From Mycolicibacterium sp. CH28 (GTDB lineage Bacteria > Actinomycetota > Actinomycetes > Mycobacteriales > Mycobacteriaceae), in NCBI RefSeq assembly GCF_004745805.1, contig NZ_SRLQ01000004.1:558001-622000 (forward strand): a DNA stretch of 64,000 nt, given 5' to 3'. Within the stretch, counting starts at the first letter, position 1. Each line of letters begins with the position of its first letter. Positions 42,862 to 51,621 of the stretch are shown here, piece after piece. Under the pieces are notes generated by a model. It made no database searches, was not told the DNA's origin, and was given only the letters and a program-made list of their open reading frames with translations. A program made the position numbers and the translations under genes.

Positions 42862-43934
42862 GCCGACAGCTCCGCCACATCCACAACCCGACAGCTGGGC
42901 CGGTCTGGGGTGTGCTCGGGCAAGAACCAGCGCAACCAGATCAGGCCCTTGGTGCGTCCGGCCGTCGAGACCCAGTTGGGTTGGCCGGGGTCGGTGTCGC
43001 TGACGATGATTCGCCAGGATCCGTCGGGCTGGTAGGTGACGTGTGCGCCGTTGATGGTCACCCGTTCGTAGGTGTAGTCGTAGGTGTGCAGGAACGGATT
43101 CCACAGGCACAGATTCCAGAACACGCATGGCGGTGATGTGCCCTCGATGACGAGCGCCTGGCTGGGCTCGAGTTCGTAGGCGCCCATGGCGTAGGCGGCG
43201 TCACCGGCCGCCCATCCGTAGGTCTGTTGCGGCACGGGGTACGGTTCGGCGATTTCGTTGGCCGGCTCGACCCGCAGTGGGATGAACGAAACCTGTTCGT
43301 TGATCCATATTTTGGCGGCCCGGAGGCGACGGATGAGATCGGCCCGGTCGTCGTGCTTGCGCGCGGGCCGGTCGACGGCCTCGATCTTCCACTGCACCCG
43401 CCGGTCGGTCTCGGGATTGTCGAGGTAGTCGCGGGTCAGCGCGACGACCGCGTCGGGCTCGAGTTTCAGCCACGCGCCGGGCTGGCGGGTGGGGCTGATC
43501 ATGAACTCGAAATTGCCGTCATCGTCGAACTCCAGGGAGCGGTCGTTCATCGTCCCGACGATCCGGTTGCTGTAGTGGCCGTCATCGGGTCCGCCGTAGA
43601 CGGTGATCGACAGATAGACCGAGTCGCCCCGGTTGCCGGTGACGCGGTAAGTGCGGTTGGGATCGATGGGCGCGAGTTGGTAGAAGGCGTCGGAGTTGTC
43701 CCCACCCCATCTCTGGTAAGGCCCGATGACGTCGACGAACCGCGGATTGGCCTTGTCGCCCCACACGTAGGCGTCCACGGCGACCCGCAGCAGGCTGAAC
43801 GTCAGCCGGTATCCATCGAGGACATCGGCCTCCTCCAGTGGTGGATCGGCGCTGAGGAACTTGCGTTCGATTGCCCCGAGCTCGTCGAGCAGTTCGTGAA
43901 ACGCCGTCGACAGGTCGTCCTGGGTCATCGTCAC
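42858..43934 (-). CDS. DUF1214 domain protein
   Basis: 358 residues. The C-terminal FWNLCLWNPFLHTYDYT, and the GDSVYLSITVYGGPDDGHYS segment, are typical of DUF1214 (often with DUF1254), found in many mycobacteria. Biochemical role is not known; no signal peptide is seen. It is the middle gene of the TetR-DUF1214-sulfotransferase operon, coupled on both sides by ATGA. Conserved pairing with a sulfotransferase suggests a joint envelope or xenobiotic function. Confidence 0.82.
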   Translation of the reverse strand: MTMTQDDLSTAFHELLDELGAIERKFLSADPPLEEADVLDGYRLTFSLLRVAVDAYVWGDKANPRFVDVIGPYQRWGGDNSDAFYQLAPIDPNRTYRVTGNRGDSVYLSITVYGGPDDGHYSNRIVGTMNDRSLEFDDDGNFEFMISPTRQPGAWLKLEPDAVVALTRDYLDNPETDRRVQWKIEAVDRPARKHDDRADLIRRLRAAKIWINEQVSFIPLRVEPANEIAEPYPVPQQTYGWAAGDAAYAMGAYELEPSQALVIEGTSPPCVFWNLCLWNPFLHTYDYTYERVTINGAHVTYQPDGSWRIIVSDTDPGQPNWVSTAGRTKGLIWLRWFLPEHTPDRPSCRVVDVAELSA

Positions 43935-44554
43935 TCCTTCGTTCGAGGCTGAACTCCCTGCATGACCAGGGAGCAGAGTGTGTCGACCAGCTGGTCGGTG
44001 TCGCCGCGGCCATCAACCAGCACGCTGTAGAACGTGGTGCCGACAAGCAGGCTGAACAAGGTGTCGGTGTCGACATCGGCGCGGACCACGCCTTGATGCG
44101 TGCCGGCCCGCACGAGGGCCGCCAGCTCGGCTCGGATCATGTCATCGAGCAATTGCTGTGTGCGGATGTGCAATTCGGTGTCGCGGCGCCGCTCGGCGAG
44201 GATCCCCATGGTTGCGGCCTCCACCACTGGCTCGCGCCAGAAGGCCGCGGCTCGGCGGGCGAACTCGCGCAGGTCGGTCTCGAAGTCGCCGGATCGAACC
44301 AACGTCTGGCCACCCGTGGCGGTGCCGAACGCCGCTTCGAACACCACGTGGGCCTTCGACGGCCAGCGCCGGTAGATGGTGGGCCGGCTGACCCCGGCCT
44401 GGCGGGCGATCGACTCCATCGACACCTGGTCGTAGCCGACCTCGGTGAGCAGAAGGCGGGTGGCGGCCATGATCGCCTCGTCTGTGCGCGGATCGCGGGG
44501 CCGGCCGCGCACGGGCTCCTGGCCCACCGGGAGGTCGGGATTCGGAACCGTCAT
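43931..44554 (-). CDS. TetR-family transcriptional regulator
   Basis: 207 residues. The HTH is IMAATRLLLTEVGYDQVSME followed by IARQAGVSRPTIYRRWPSKA, at about residues 25-70. The C-terminal region is a typical helical ligand-binding domain (TetR_C-type). The start at 44554 sits just downstream of a perfect 15-bp palindrome (44559-44573). It heads the operon with DUF1214 and sulfotransferase genes and is probably autoregulatory. Its ligand is unknown. Confidence 0.88.
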   Translation of the reverse strand: MTVPNPDLPVGQEPVRGRPRDPRTDEAIMAATRLLLTEVGYDQVSMESIARQAGVSRPTIYRRWPSKAHVVFEAAFGTATGGQTLVRSGDFETDLREFARRAAAFWREPVVEAATMGILAERRRDTELHIRTQQLLDDMIRAELAALVRAGTHQGVVRADVDTDTLFSLLVGTTFYSVLVDGRGDTDQLVDTLCSLVMQGVQPRTKE

Positions 44555-44558
44555 CCGA

Positions 44559-44573
44559 GTTATGTTCCATAAC
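44559..44573. promoter_or_regulatory. TetR operator candidate
   Basis: The perfect palindrome GTTATG-ttc-CATAAC lies five bases upstream of the TetR start codon. The adjacent AACGTAACGT may extend the site. Autoregulation of the TetR operon is inferred from position. Confidence 0.65.
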
Positions 44574-44762
44574 GTAACGTAAACTGTCAATGCCTGAATC
44601 GAAGTGGCTGCCGCCGGTCTTACGTGTTTCTGACCCGTGGTGCTACACCATGGCCGACGCCGCGGTGGGTCCATAGCCTGACAACTAGGGCGCTTGGTGA
44701 ACCAGACGACGACTCGCATCGTGTCAACGAGAACGCCTAGCCCCGACCTGGGAGGTCATTTC

Positions 44763-45266
44763 ATGCGTTGGTTGCACACCGCGATCCGGTCACTGTTGGT
44801 GGCAATGGCCACGGCCGCACTGACTTTGGGCATCGCGAGTCCGCCGGCGGCGCTCGCCGACGATCAGTTGAACTTCACCGGAACGACTCTGAGCGGTGCC
44901 CCCTTCAACGGCGCCAGCCTGCAGGGCAAGCCGGCGGTGCTGTGGTTCTGGACACCTTGGTGCCCGTTCTGCAATCAGGAGGCACCGAACGTGAGCCAGG
45001 TGGCGGCCGCCAATCCGAAGGTCACGTTCGTCGGGGTCGCGGCACGGGCCGACGTCGGCCAGATGGAGGGCTTCGTTTCGAAGTACAACCTGAACTTCAC
45101 CAACCTCAACGACGCCGACGGGTCGATCTGGGCGCGATTCAAGGTGCCGTGGCAACCCGCCTATGTGTTCCTGCGTCCCGACGGGACGTCGACGTTCGTC
45201 AACAACCCGACTTCGGCGATGTCGGAGCAGGAGCTCAGCGACCGAGTCCAAGCGCTGTTGTCCTGA
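44763..45266 (+). CDS. Exported thioredoxin-like protein (Mpt53/DsbE-like)
   Basis: 167 residues. The signal peptide ends near AALADDQ. The thioredoxin fold has active-site WCPFC (Cys67, Cys70) in FWTPWCPFCNQEAP and the cis-Pro VPWQPAYVFLRPDG. It resembles secreted M. tuberculosis Mpt53 (Rv2878c), an oxidative folding catalyst. GGGAGG lies seven bases upstream of the ATG at 44763. The gene is 12 bases upstream of a ccdA-like gene, exactly as in the Mpt53-Rv2877c pair. Confidence 0.87.
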   Translation: MRWLHTAIRSLLVAMATAALTLGIASPPAALADDQLNFTGTTLSGAPFNGASLQGKPAVLWFWTPWCPFCNQEAPNVSQVAAANPKVTFVGVAARADVGQMEGFVSKYNLNFTNLNDADGSIWARFKVPWQPAYVFLRPDGTSTFVNNPTSAMSEQELSDRVQALLS

Positions 45267-45278
45267 GTTCAGCCAGAC

Positions 45279-46142
45279 GTGGACGGAAGTCTGACCGGCC
45301 TGGCGCTGGCCGCGGGCATGGTTGCCGCGCTCAATCCCTGTGGGTTCGCGATGTTGCCGGCCTATCTGACCCTCGTCGTACGCGGCGAGGTCCCGACGAC
45401 GGGCCGGGTCACTGCGGTGGGACGGGCCCTGGTTGCCACCGCCGCCATGGCGCTGGGGTTTCTGACGGTCTTCGGACTGTTCGGCTTGCTGACGGTGTCG
45501 GTAGCCTCGACCGTTCAGGGCTACCTGCCTTATGTCACGATCGTGATCGGCATCCTCCTTGTGGCCCTTGGTATTTGGCTGCTGATGGGCCGAGAGCTCG
45601 CGGTACCGGGTTGGCGTCCCGGTCAGCGGTGGGCGCCGACCGCACGGCTCGGGTCGATGTTCGGTTACGGGGTGGGGTACGCGATCGCGTCGTTGTCGTG
45701 CACCGTGGGGCCATTCCTCGCGGTCACCGGCAGCGCCCTGCGCACCGGGTCTGCGCTCGACGGTGTGCTGGTCTACGCCGCCTACGCCGCCGGCCTGGCG
45801 TTGGTGGTGGGCGTGCTCGCGGTCGCGGTCGCTCTCGCCAGTACCGCCCTGGTCGACCGGATACGCGGCCTACTTCCCTACGTCAACCGCATTGGCGGCG
45901 CGGTGCTGGTGGTAGTGGGACTTTACGTCGGCTACTACGGCCTCTACGAGGTCCGGTTGTTCAGCGCCAACGGCAACCCGGCCGATCCGGTCATCACCGC
46001 GGCGGGCCGGGTGCAGCGGGTGTTGGCCGGCTGGGTGTACCGCACCGGCTGGTGGCCGTGGGCGCTGGTGCTTGCGCTGCTCGTTGCCGCGGCGGCGATG
46101 GTGGTGTGGGTCCGGCGTCGCAGCAGTCGGCATCCGCTGTGA
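45279..46142 (+). CDS. CcdA/DsbD-like membrane electron-transfer protein
   Basis: 287 residues with about six to seven transmembrane helices. Cys21 in AALNPCGFAMLPAY and the Cys in SLSCTVGPFLAV are the conserved redox pair of CcdA/DsbD domains, which pass electrons from cytoplasmic thioredoxin across the membrane. It resembles Rv2877c and follows the Mpt53-like thioredoxin gene by 12 bases, so it probably reduces or oxidises that protein. It starts with GTG. Confidence 0.87.
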   Translation: MDGSLTGLALAAGMVAALNPCGFAMLPAYLTLVVRGEVPTTGRVTAVGRALVATAAMALGFLTVFGLFGLLTVSVASTVQGYLPYVTIVIGILLVALGIWLLMGRELAVPGWRPGQRWAPTARLGSMFGYGVGYAIASLSCTVGPFLAVTGSALRTGSALDGVLVYAAYAAGLALVVGVLAVAVALASTALVDRIRGLLPYVNRIGGAVLVVVGLYVGYYGLYEVRLFSANGNPADPVITAAGRVQRVLAGWVYRTGWWPWALVLALLVAAAAMVVWVRRRSSRHPL

Positions 46143-46196
46143 TAGGCCCTCGCCTGCGGCTATCTGCGATTACCGGGGCCTCATAGCCGGCGCCGA

Positions 46197-46202
46197 TATA
46201 CT
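46197..46202 (+). promoter_or_regulatory. Candidate -10 element
   Basis: TATACT, close to the TATAMT consensus, lies 33 bases before the start of the Pro-rich exported protein gene. No good -35 hexamer is seen 17 bases upstream, so the assignment is tentative. Confidence 0.4.
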
Positions 46203-46234
46203 CCGCTGCACAGCCGAGACAGGGAGATGAACCG

Positions 46235-46549
46235 ATGACGAAACACTCGGTGCGAACGTGGGGGGTCGCCGCCGCAGCGGTGCTGGCCCTCAGCGGTGTT
46301 CCCGCGGCGATCGTGACGATTCAGCCGAGCGGGGAGGCGCACGCCGACGTCTGCGCCAGCGCCGGTCGGCGCGTCACCGTCAGCGGATGCGCGGACCTGA
46401 GCGATGTGATGGCCCCGTACGTGCCACCACCCGCCTACTACGCACCGCTGCCGGAGGACTATCCGCCGCCACCCCCGCCACCACCGCCGCCAGTCACCGG
46501 TTGTGTCGGCTGGAACGGCCGGTGGGTCAACGCCAACGCATGTAACTAG
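46235..46549 (+). CDS. Small exported Pro-rich protein
   Basis: 104 residues. Signal peptide (about 1-38, ending near EAHADVC), a central run of nine to ten Pro (YPPPPPPPPPPV) preceded by a Pro/Tyr/Ala-rich stretch, and a C-terminal domain with three Cys (DVCASAGRR, TGCVGWN, ANACN). AGGGAG is upstream. The Pro run suggests a stiff wall-spanning spacer. Function unknown. A strong terminator follows. Confidence 0.68.
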   Translation: MTKHSVRTWGVAAAAVLALSGVPAAIVTIQPSGEAHADVCASAGRRVTVSGCADLSDVMAPYVPPPAYYAPLPEDYPPPPPPPPPPVTGCVGWNGRWVNANACN

Positions 46550-46562
46550 ACCCGGACGATGA

Positions 46563-46600
46563 CGAAACCCCGCGGGCAGGCGCCCGCGGGGTTTCGTTTT
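46563..46600. terminator. Bidirectional intrinsic terminator
   Basis: A perfect 15-bp stem (arms 46563-46577 and 46582-46596, GC-rich core CCCCGCGGGC/GCCCGCGGGG) with a four-base loop aggc, followed by TTTT on the + strand. It separates the convergent Pro-rich protein gene and katG and should terminate both. Such a textbook terminator is unusual in mycobacteria. Confidence 0.9.
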
Positions 46601-46625
46601 GCGCTCGGGTCAGACCAGATTCAGG

Positions 46626-48818
46626 TCAGGCCAGATCGAAGCGATCGCTGTCCATGACCTTGACCCACGCCGCGACGAAGTCCTTGACGAACTTCTCCTT
46701 GGCGTCGTCCTCGGCATACACCTCGGCCACGGCACGCAGCTGCGAGTTCGACCCGAACAGCAGGTCCACGCGGCTGGCGGTGTACTTCTGTGCGCCCGTC
46801 GTGCGGTCGGTACCGACATAGGTGCCGTCGTCAGCCGGTGACGGTGCCCACTTCGTGCTCATATCGAGCAGGTTGACGAAGAAGTCGGGCGTCAGGGTGC
46901 CCGGCTTGTCGGTGAACACCCCCAGCTTCGTGCCGCCGAAGTTGGCGTCCAGCGCCCTCAGACCGCCGATGAGGACGGTCATCTCCGGACCCGACAGGCC
47001 CAGCAGATTGGCCCGGTCGATCAGCTGGTACTCGGCCGGCAGCCGCAGCCCCTTGCCGACGAAGTTACGGAAACCGTCGGCCTTGGGCTCCAGGTACGAG
47101 AACGACTCGACATCGGTCTGCTCCTGGGTGGCATCGCCTCGACCCGAGGAGAACGGCACCTCGATGTCGAATCCGGCGGCCTTCGCGGCCTTCTCCACAC
47201 CGACGTTGCCCGCGAGCACGACAAGGTCGGCGAACGACACGGTGACGCCCGCGCTGGACTGGATGTCCTCCAGCTTGCGGATCACCTGGGCCAGCTCGTC
47301 GGGTTCGTTGGCCTCCCAGCCCAGCTGCGGCTGCAGCCGGATCCGACCGCCGTTGGCGCCGCCGCGCATATCGCTGTCGCGATAAGACGAGGCCGCCTTC
47401 CATGCCGTCGACACCAGCTGCGGCACCGTCAGACCCGAGTCGGCGACGGCGGCCTTGAGGGTGGCGACATCGGCGTCGGACAACGGGGTGCCGGCCGGGA
47501 CGATGTCCTGCCACACCCACGTCTGCTGCGGCTTGAGCGGCCCGAGGTAGCGGACGACCGGGCCCATGTCGCGGTGCAGGAGCTTGAACCAGGCCTTGGC
47601 GAACTCCTCGGCGAGTTCCTCGGGATGATCGAGCCAGCGGCGGGTGATCTTCTCGTAGATCGGATCAAACCGCATCGACAGGTCGGTGGTCAGCATTGAC
47701 GGGTGGGTCTTGCCCTCACCCTGCGCCATCGGCACCGAGTTGGCCCAGCCGTCGTTCTTCGGCTTCCACTGGTTGGCGCCGGCCGGGCTCTTGGTGAGCT
47801 CCCACTCGTTGCCGTAGAGGATCTCCAGGAAGCTGTTGTCCCACTTGGTCGGAGTGTGCGTCCAGGTCACCTCCAGCCCGCTGCTGACGGTCTCGTTTCC
47901 GACACCGGAGTTAGCCCAGCCCAGGCCCTGCTGCTCCAGCGGCGCGGCCTCGGGCTCGACCCCGTTCTCGACAGGGGTGGCGCCGTGCGTCTTGCCGAAG
48001 GTGTGCCCGCCGACGATCAATGCCGCGGTCTCGACGTCGTTCATCGCCATCCGGCCGAAGGTTTCGCGAATATCGATGGCCGCGGCCACCGGATCCGGAA
48101 CCCCTTCGGGGCCTTCGGGGTTGACGTAGATCAGACCCATCATGGTGGCACCGAGCGGGTTCTCCAGCTTCGTCCGGTCGCTTCCTGCGTAGCGCTCCTG
48201 GGAGCCCAGCCACTCCGCTTCGGCGCCCCAGTACACATCCTCCTCGGGCTCCCAGTAGTCCGGGCGGCCGAACGCGAACCCCGCGCTGTTGAAGCCCATG
48301 TTCTCCAGGGCTCGGTTGCCGGCGAACACGATCAGGTCGGACCAGGACAGCTTCTTGCCGTACTTCTTCTTGACCGGCCACAGCAGGCGACGAGCCTTGT
48401 CGAGACTGACGTTGTCGGGCCAGCTGTTCAGCGGCGCGAAACGCTGCATACCCTTGCCGCCACCACCGCGGCCGTCGACGACCCGGTAGGTGCCGGCGGC
48501 ATGCCATGACATCCGAATGAAGAACGGACCGTAGTGGCCGAAGTCGGCGGGCCACCAGTCCTGCGAGTCGGTCATGACGGCGTCGACGTCGCGGGTCAGT
48601 TCGTCGAAGTCGAGCGTCTGGACGGCGGCGCGGTAATCAAAATCGGCGCCGAGCGGATTGATGACGTCGGGATCCTTCTGCAGGATCTTCAAATTGACCG
48701 CGTTCGGCCACCAGTCCCGATTGCTGCCGCCCTCGACGGGGGGCTTGATGCGCATCGGGCAACCGCTTTCGGCCGGCTCGGTTTGAGCCTTTCCAATTGG
48801 GGGTGTTTCCTCAGGCAC
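46626..48818 (-). CDS. katG: Catalase-peroxidase KatG
   Basis: 730 residues, full length. Distal heme site [11 protein letters not shown] (Arg, Trp, His); proximal His in [11 protein letters not shown]; the Tyr of the Met-Tyr-Trp crosslink in [12 protein letters not shown]. Two-domain architecture is complete. It detoxifies peroxides and, in mycobacteria, activates isoniazid. It starts with GTG after GAAAGGA. It is 36 bases downstream of furA on the same strand and probably cotranscribed and FurA-controlled. Confidence 0.97.
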   Translation of the reverse strand: MPEETPPIGKAQTEPAESGCPMRIKPPVEGGSNRDWWPNAVNLKILQKDPDVINPLGADFDYRAAVQTLDFDELTRDVDAVMTDSQDWWPADFGHYGPFFIRMSWHAAGTYRVVDGRGGGGKGMQRFAPLNSWPDNVSLDKARRLLWPVKKKYGKKLSWSDLIVFAGNRALENMGFNSAGFAFGRPDYWEPEEDVYWGAEAEWLGSQERYAGSDRTKLENPLGATMMGLIYVNPEGPEGVPDPVAAAIDIRETFGRMAMNDVETAALIVGGHTFGKTHGATPVENGVEPEAAPLEQQGLGWANSGVGNETVSSGLEVTWTHTPTKWDNSFLEILYGNEWELTKSPAGANQWKPKNDGWANSVPMAQGEGKTHPSMLTTDLSMRFDPIYEKITRRWLDHPEELAEEFAKAWFKLLHRDMGPVVRYLGPLKPQQTWVWQDIVPAGTPLSDADVATLKAAVADSGLTVPQLVSTAWKAASSYRDSDMRGGANGGRIRLQPQLGWEANEPDELAQVIRKLEDIQSSAGVTVSFADLVVLAGNVGVEKAAKAAGFDIEVPFSSGRGDATQEQTDVESFSYLEPKADGFRNFVGKGLRLPAEYQLIDRANLLGLSGPEMTVLIGGLRALDANFGGTKLGVFTDKPGTLTPDFFVNLLDMSTKWAPSPADDGTYVGTDRTTGAQKYTASRVDLLFGSNSQLRAVAEVYAEDDAKEKFVKDFVAAWVKVMDSDRFDLA

Positions 48819-48854
48819 TGCTGTTCCTTTCGAGAGTGATGAACTGGGCTGCGA

Positions 48855-49310
48855 TCACGGCTGTGGTCGCGACGATTCGTGGGCCATGCAGTCCGGGCAG
48901 TAGCCCCAGTAGATGACTTCGGCCTCGTCGAGCACGAAACCTTCCAGTTGGCCACTGTCATCCGCCGGGGTTAGGCAGGGCGCCTCGCCGACGGCGCAGT
49001 CGATGTCGGCGATCGTTCCGCAATTTCGGCAGATGACGTGGTGGTGGTTGTCGCCCACTCGTGCTTCGTAGCGCGCGACCGAACCGGAGGGCTGGATACG
49101 CCGGACCAGCGCGGCGGCGGTGAGGGCGTGCAACACGTCGTACACCGCTTGGCGCGATACCTCGGGCAGGGCTGCACGCACCGCACCGAAGATCGTCTCG
49201 GTATCGGCGTGCGGATGGGCATACACCGCCTCGAGCACCGCGACGCGAGGCCGGGTGACCCGGAGCTCAGCTGCACGCAGCTGGTCCGCGAAATCCGACT
49301 TTGAGGTCAC
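48855..49310 (-). CDS. furA: FurA ferric-uptake-family regulator of katG
   Basis: 151 residues from a GTG. The winged-helix part (TRPRVAVLEAVYAHPHADTE) is followed by a dimerisation domain with HHHVICRNCGTIAD and GYCPDC, holding the metal-binding His/Cys residues. FurA represses its own operon with katG and responds to peroxide. Its upstream region contains the mycobacterial furA promoter/operator (49314-49347). Confidence 0.95.
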   Translation of the reverse strand: MTSKSDFADQLRAAELRVTRPRVAVLEAVYAHPHADTETIFGAVRAALPEVSRQAVYDVLHALTAAALVRRIQPSGSVARYEARVGDNHHHVICRNCGTIADIDCAVGEAPCLTPADDSGQLEGFVLDEAEVIYWGYCPDCMAHESSRPQP

Positions 49311-49313
49311 GTT

Positions 49314-49347
49314 GCGATAGTCGTCCCTTTTCTGGAATCAGTCAAGA
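49314..49347 (-). promoter_or_regulatory. furA promoter and FurA operator region
   Basis: On the minus strand, CTTGACTGATTCCAGAAAAG (within 49324-49347) matches the AT-rich furA operator described in mycobacteria, as I remember it. TTGACT (49340-49345) would be the -35. A possible -10 TATCGC lies at 49314-49319, close to the GTG start, so the mRNA leader would be short or absent. Confidence 0.6.
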
Positions 49348-49523
49348 GTTCGTCGGAATTGATTCGGCGAACGTCGGTCACGGACGACCGCTGCTGCCGA
49401 CGCCCGTGCAGCGTGCGGGCGGTGACCGGGCCATCGGTATGGTGATGCTCACGGCGGACCGCGTTTGGCGGCCTTCGTGGCCCGCGCCGCGGGGGAACCA
49501 GTCGTCTCATCAGGAGAAGTTTC

Positions 49524-50423
49524 GTGCCCCTCAACACCGTCGCGCTCGAACTCGTGCCACCCAATACCGATCGCAGTCCGGACGAGATTCTGGCCGAGGC
49601 GCGTAAGGTCGTGCGGCTCTCCGCAGAGACCGGCCTGCAGGGCCGGATCCGGCACGTGATGATCCCGGGGATGATCGCCGAGGACGACGATCGCCCGATC
49701 GAGATGAAGCCCAAGCTCGACGTGCTCGATTACTGGTTGCGCATCGCGCCGGAGCTGCCCGGCATCAAGGGGCTCTGCACCCAGGTCACCGCGTTCATGG
49801 ATGAAGCGACGCTGCACCGGCGGCTGACCGATCTGCTGGACGCTGGCATGGAAGGCATCGCTTTCGTCGGGGTTCCGCGCACGATGAGCGACGGTGAAGG
49901 CGGCGGGGTAGCACCAACCGATGCGCTGGCGATCTACCGCGACCTGGTCCCGAATCGGGGCGCGATTCTCATCCCGACCCGGGACGGCGAACCCGGCCGG
50001 TTCGGATTCAAATGCGGGCGCGGGGCCACCTACGGCATGACCCAGCTGCTCTACTCCGATGCCATCGTGGGGTTCCTGACGGATCTCGCCCGCGACACCG
50101 ACTACCGACCGGAACTGTTGCTGTCCTTCGGGTTCGTGCCGAAGGTGGAGTCCACGGTCGGACTCATCGAGTGGCTGATTCAGGACCCCGGCAACCCGGC
50201 TGTCGCCGCCGAACAGGAGTTCGTGCGCACCCTGGCGGCCAGTGAGCCTGAGGTCAAGCGGCGCCTGCTGGTTGACCTGTACAAACGCATCATCGACGGG
50301 GTCGCCGATCTCGGGTTCCCGCTGAGCATCCACTTCGAGGCCACCTACGGGATGTCGCGGCCCGCCTTCGACACTTTCGCCGAAATGCTGGCGTACTGGT
50401 CGCCACTGGGCTCCGGCTCATAG
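49524..50423 (+). CDS. Mycobacterial-type methylenetetrahydrofolate reductase (Rv2172c-like)
   Basis: 299 residues. The sequence matches the distinctive M. tuberculosis Rv2172c pattern almost throughout: LNTVALELVPPNTDRSP, HVMIPGMIAEDDDRPIEMKPK, GLCTQVTAFMDEATLHRRL, EGIAFVGVPRTM and ending in SIHFEATYGMSRPAF. Rv2172c is reported to be an unusual MTHFR that provides 5-methyltetrahydrofolate for methionine synthesis and lacks the usual MetF sequence. The gene is divergent from furA and not next to metE or metH. Confidence 0.85.
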   Translation: MPLNTVALELVPPNTDRSPDEILAEARKVVRLSAETGLQGRIRHVMIPGMIAEDDDRPIEMKPKLDVLDYWLRIAPELPGIKGLCTQVTAFMDEATLHRRLTDLLDAGMEGIAFVGVPRTMSDGEGGGVAPTDALAIYRDLVPNRGAILIPTRDGEPGRFGFKCGRGATYGMTQLLYSDAIVGFLTDLARDTDYRPELLLSFGFVPKVESTVGLIEWLIQDPGNPAVAAEQEFVRTLAASEPEVKRRLLVDLYKRIIDGVADLGFPLSIHFEATYGMSRPAFDTFAEMLAYWSPLGSGS

Positions 50424-50434
50424 CGTATCCGCCA

Positions 50435-51412
50435 GTGAAAACACTGATCGACTTCGATAACGCTCCGGTCTTCGCCATCCCGGCCCGTCCCGGCTATCCC
50501 GGGTTCGACGGGTGCGAGGGCATGTTGATCGAAGGTCCGCAGGGCTGGGGTGAGTTCTGCCCGCCGCGTACCGGTTCCGATCTGGCCGCCGCGCGCTGGC
50601 TGACCTCAGCGGTCGAGGGCGGCACGGTCGGCTGGCCGGACCCCGTCCGAGGCCGGGTGGCGGTTGCGGTACCGGTACCGGCGGTGGATCCGGATAGCGC
50701 CAGCGCCATCACCGCCGCCGGCGGGTGCCGCACGGCCGACGTGCGGGTCGAGGGCCGGGCTGACCGGCTGGCCGGGGACATCGCCCGGCTCGAGGCGGTG
50801 CGCGACGCACTCGGGTCCGACGGGTCCATTCGATGCGTTGCAGGTGGGGCGTGGGACGTCGAGACCGCGGCGGCGGTCATCCCGGTTCTGGACCGGGCGG
50901 CCGGTGGCCTGGAGTTCATCGAGCAGCCGTGCGCCACCGTTGCGGATCTGGCGGCCGTCCGGCTGCGGGTCAGCGTGCGCATCGCCGCTGATCTGGCGGC
51001 GCTGGGCACCGACGACGCGACCCGGCGGGCGCTATCCGAGGCCGCCGACATTGCAATCCTGGCGGTCGGTCCGCTCGGCGGGGTGCGGCGCGCGTTGCGG
51101 GTGGCCGAAACCTGCGGGCTGCCCTGTGTGGTGGCCTCGGCACCGGGGACCACAATCGGGCTGGCCGGCGGACTGGCGCTGGCCGGCGTACTGCCTGAGC
51201 TCGAGTTCGACTGCGGGCTCGGCACGGCCGCGGTGCTTGCCGGTGACCTGGTGTCGCAGGCCCGCTCACTGATTCCGGTCGAGGGCTATCTCCCGGTCGC
51301 GCCCATGCCGCCGGCACCCGACCCGGACCGTTTGGCGCAGTTCGCGCTGGCTGACCCGGACCGGATTGCCTGGTGGCGCAACCGATTACACAGCGTTTCG
51401 CAGCTGGTCTAA
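50435..51412 (+). CDS. MenC-like enolase-superfamily protein, catalytic residues lost
   Basis: 325 residues with the overall plan of o-succinylbenzoate synthase MenC (GWGEFCPP, FIEQPCATVADLAAVRLRV, LPELEFDCGLGT). Key residues are changed: catalytic KxK is Asp102/Arg104, the metal ligand Asp in VDANG is Val135 (CVAGG), the ADE ligand region is ADL (Leu187), and the second catalytic Lys is Ala210. Glu163 remains. Enzymatic activity of the usual kind is therefore unlikely. It follows the MTHFR gene by 11 bases and probably shares its transcript. It starts with GTG. Confidence 0.78.
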   Translation: MKTLIDFDNAPVFAIPARPGYPGFDGCEGMLIEGPQGWGEFCPPRTGSDLAAARWLTSAVEGGTVGWPDPVRGRVAVAVPVPAVDPDSASAITAAGGCRTADVRVEGRADRLAGDIARLEAVRDALGSDGSIRCVAGGAWDVETAAAVIPVLDRAAGGLEFIEQPCATVADLAAVRLRVSVRIAADLAALGTDDATRRALSEAADIAILAVGPLGGVRRALRVAETCGLPCVVASAPGTTIGLAGGLALAGVLPELEFDCGLGTAAVLAGDLVSQARSLIPVEGYLPVAPMPPAPDPDRLAQFALADPDRIAWWRNRLHSVSQLV

Positions 51413-51436
51413 GGTGACGCGAGGGAGCTGCTCCGG

Positions 51437-51619
51437 CTAACGACGCCGCCACGCGGCGAAGGCCAGGCCGGCACCGATCAGGACGATCACCGGCCCGAGC
51501 ACTGACCACGTCGTGGTGTTACTCATCGGACTGCCTTGCACGGCACCGAAGCCCTGCAGCGTGAACAGCAGCCCGAACAGTGCGACCAGCACCCCCAGGA
51601 TTCCGACGGCATAGCGCAT
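51437..51619 (-). CDS. Small two-helix membrane protein
   Basis: 60 residues: MRYAVGILGVLVALFGLLFTL, a short loop, then WSVLGPVIVLIGAGLAFAAW and an Arg-rich end. Two predicted transmembrane helices. It starts two bases after the MOSC gene stop, so it is the second gene of that unit. Function unknown; the Gly-zipper-like spacing suggests helix packing. Confidence 0.6.
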   Translation of the reverse strand: MRYAVGILGVLVALFGLLFTLQGFGAVQGSPMSNTTTWSVLGPVIVLIGAGLAFAAWRRR

Positions 51620-51621
51620 GA

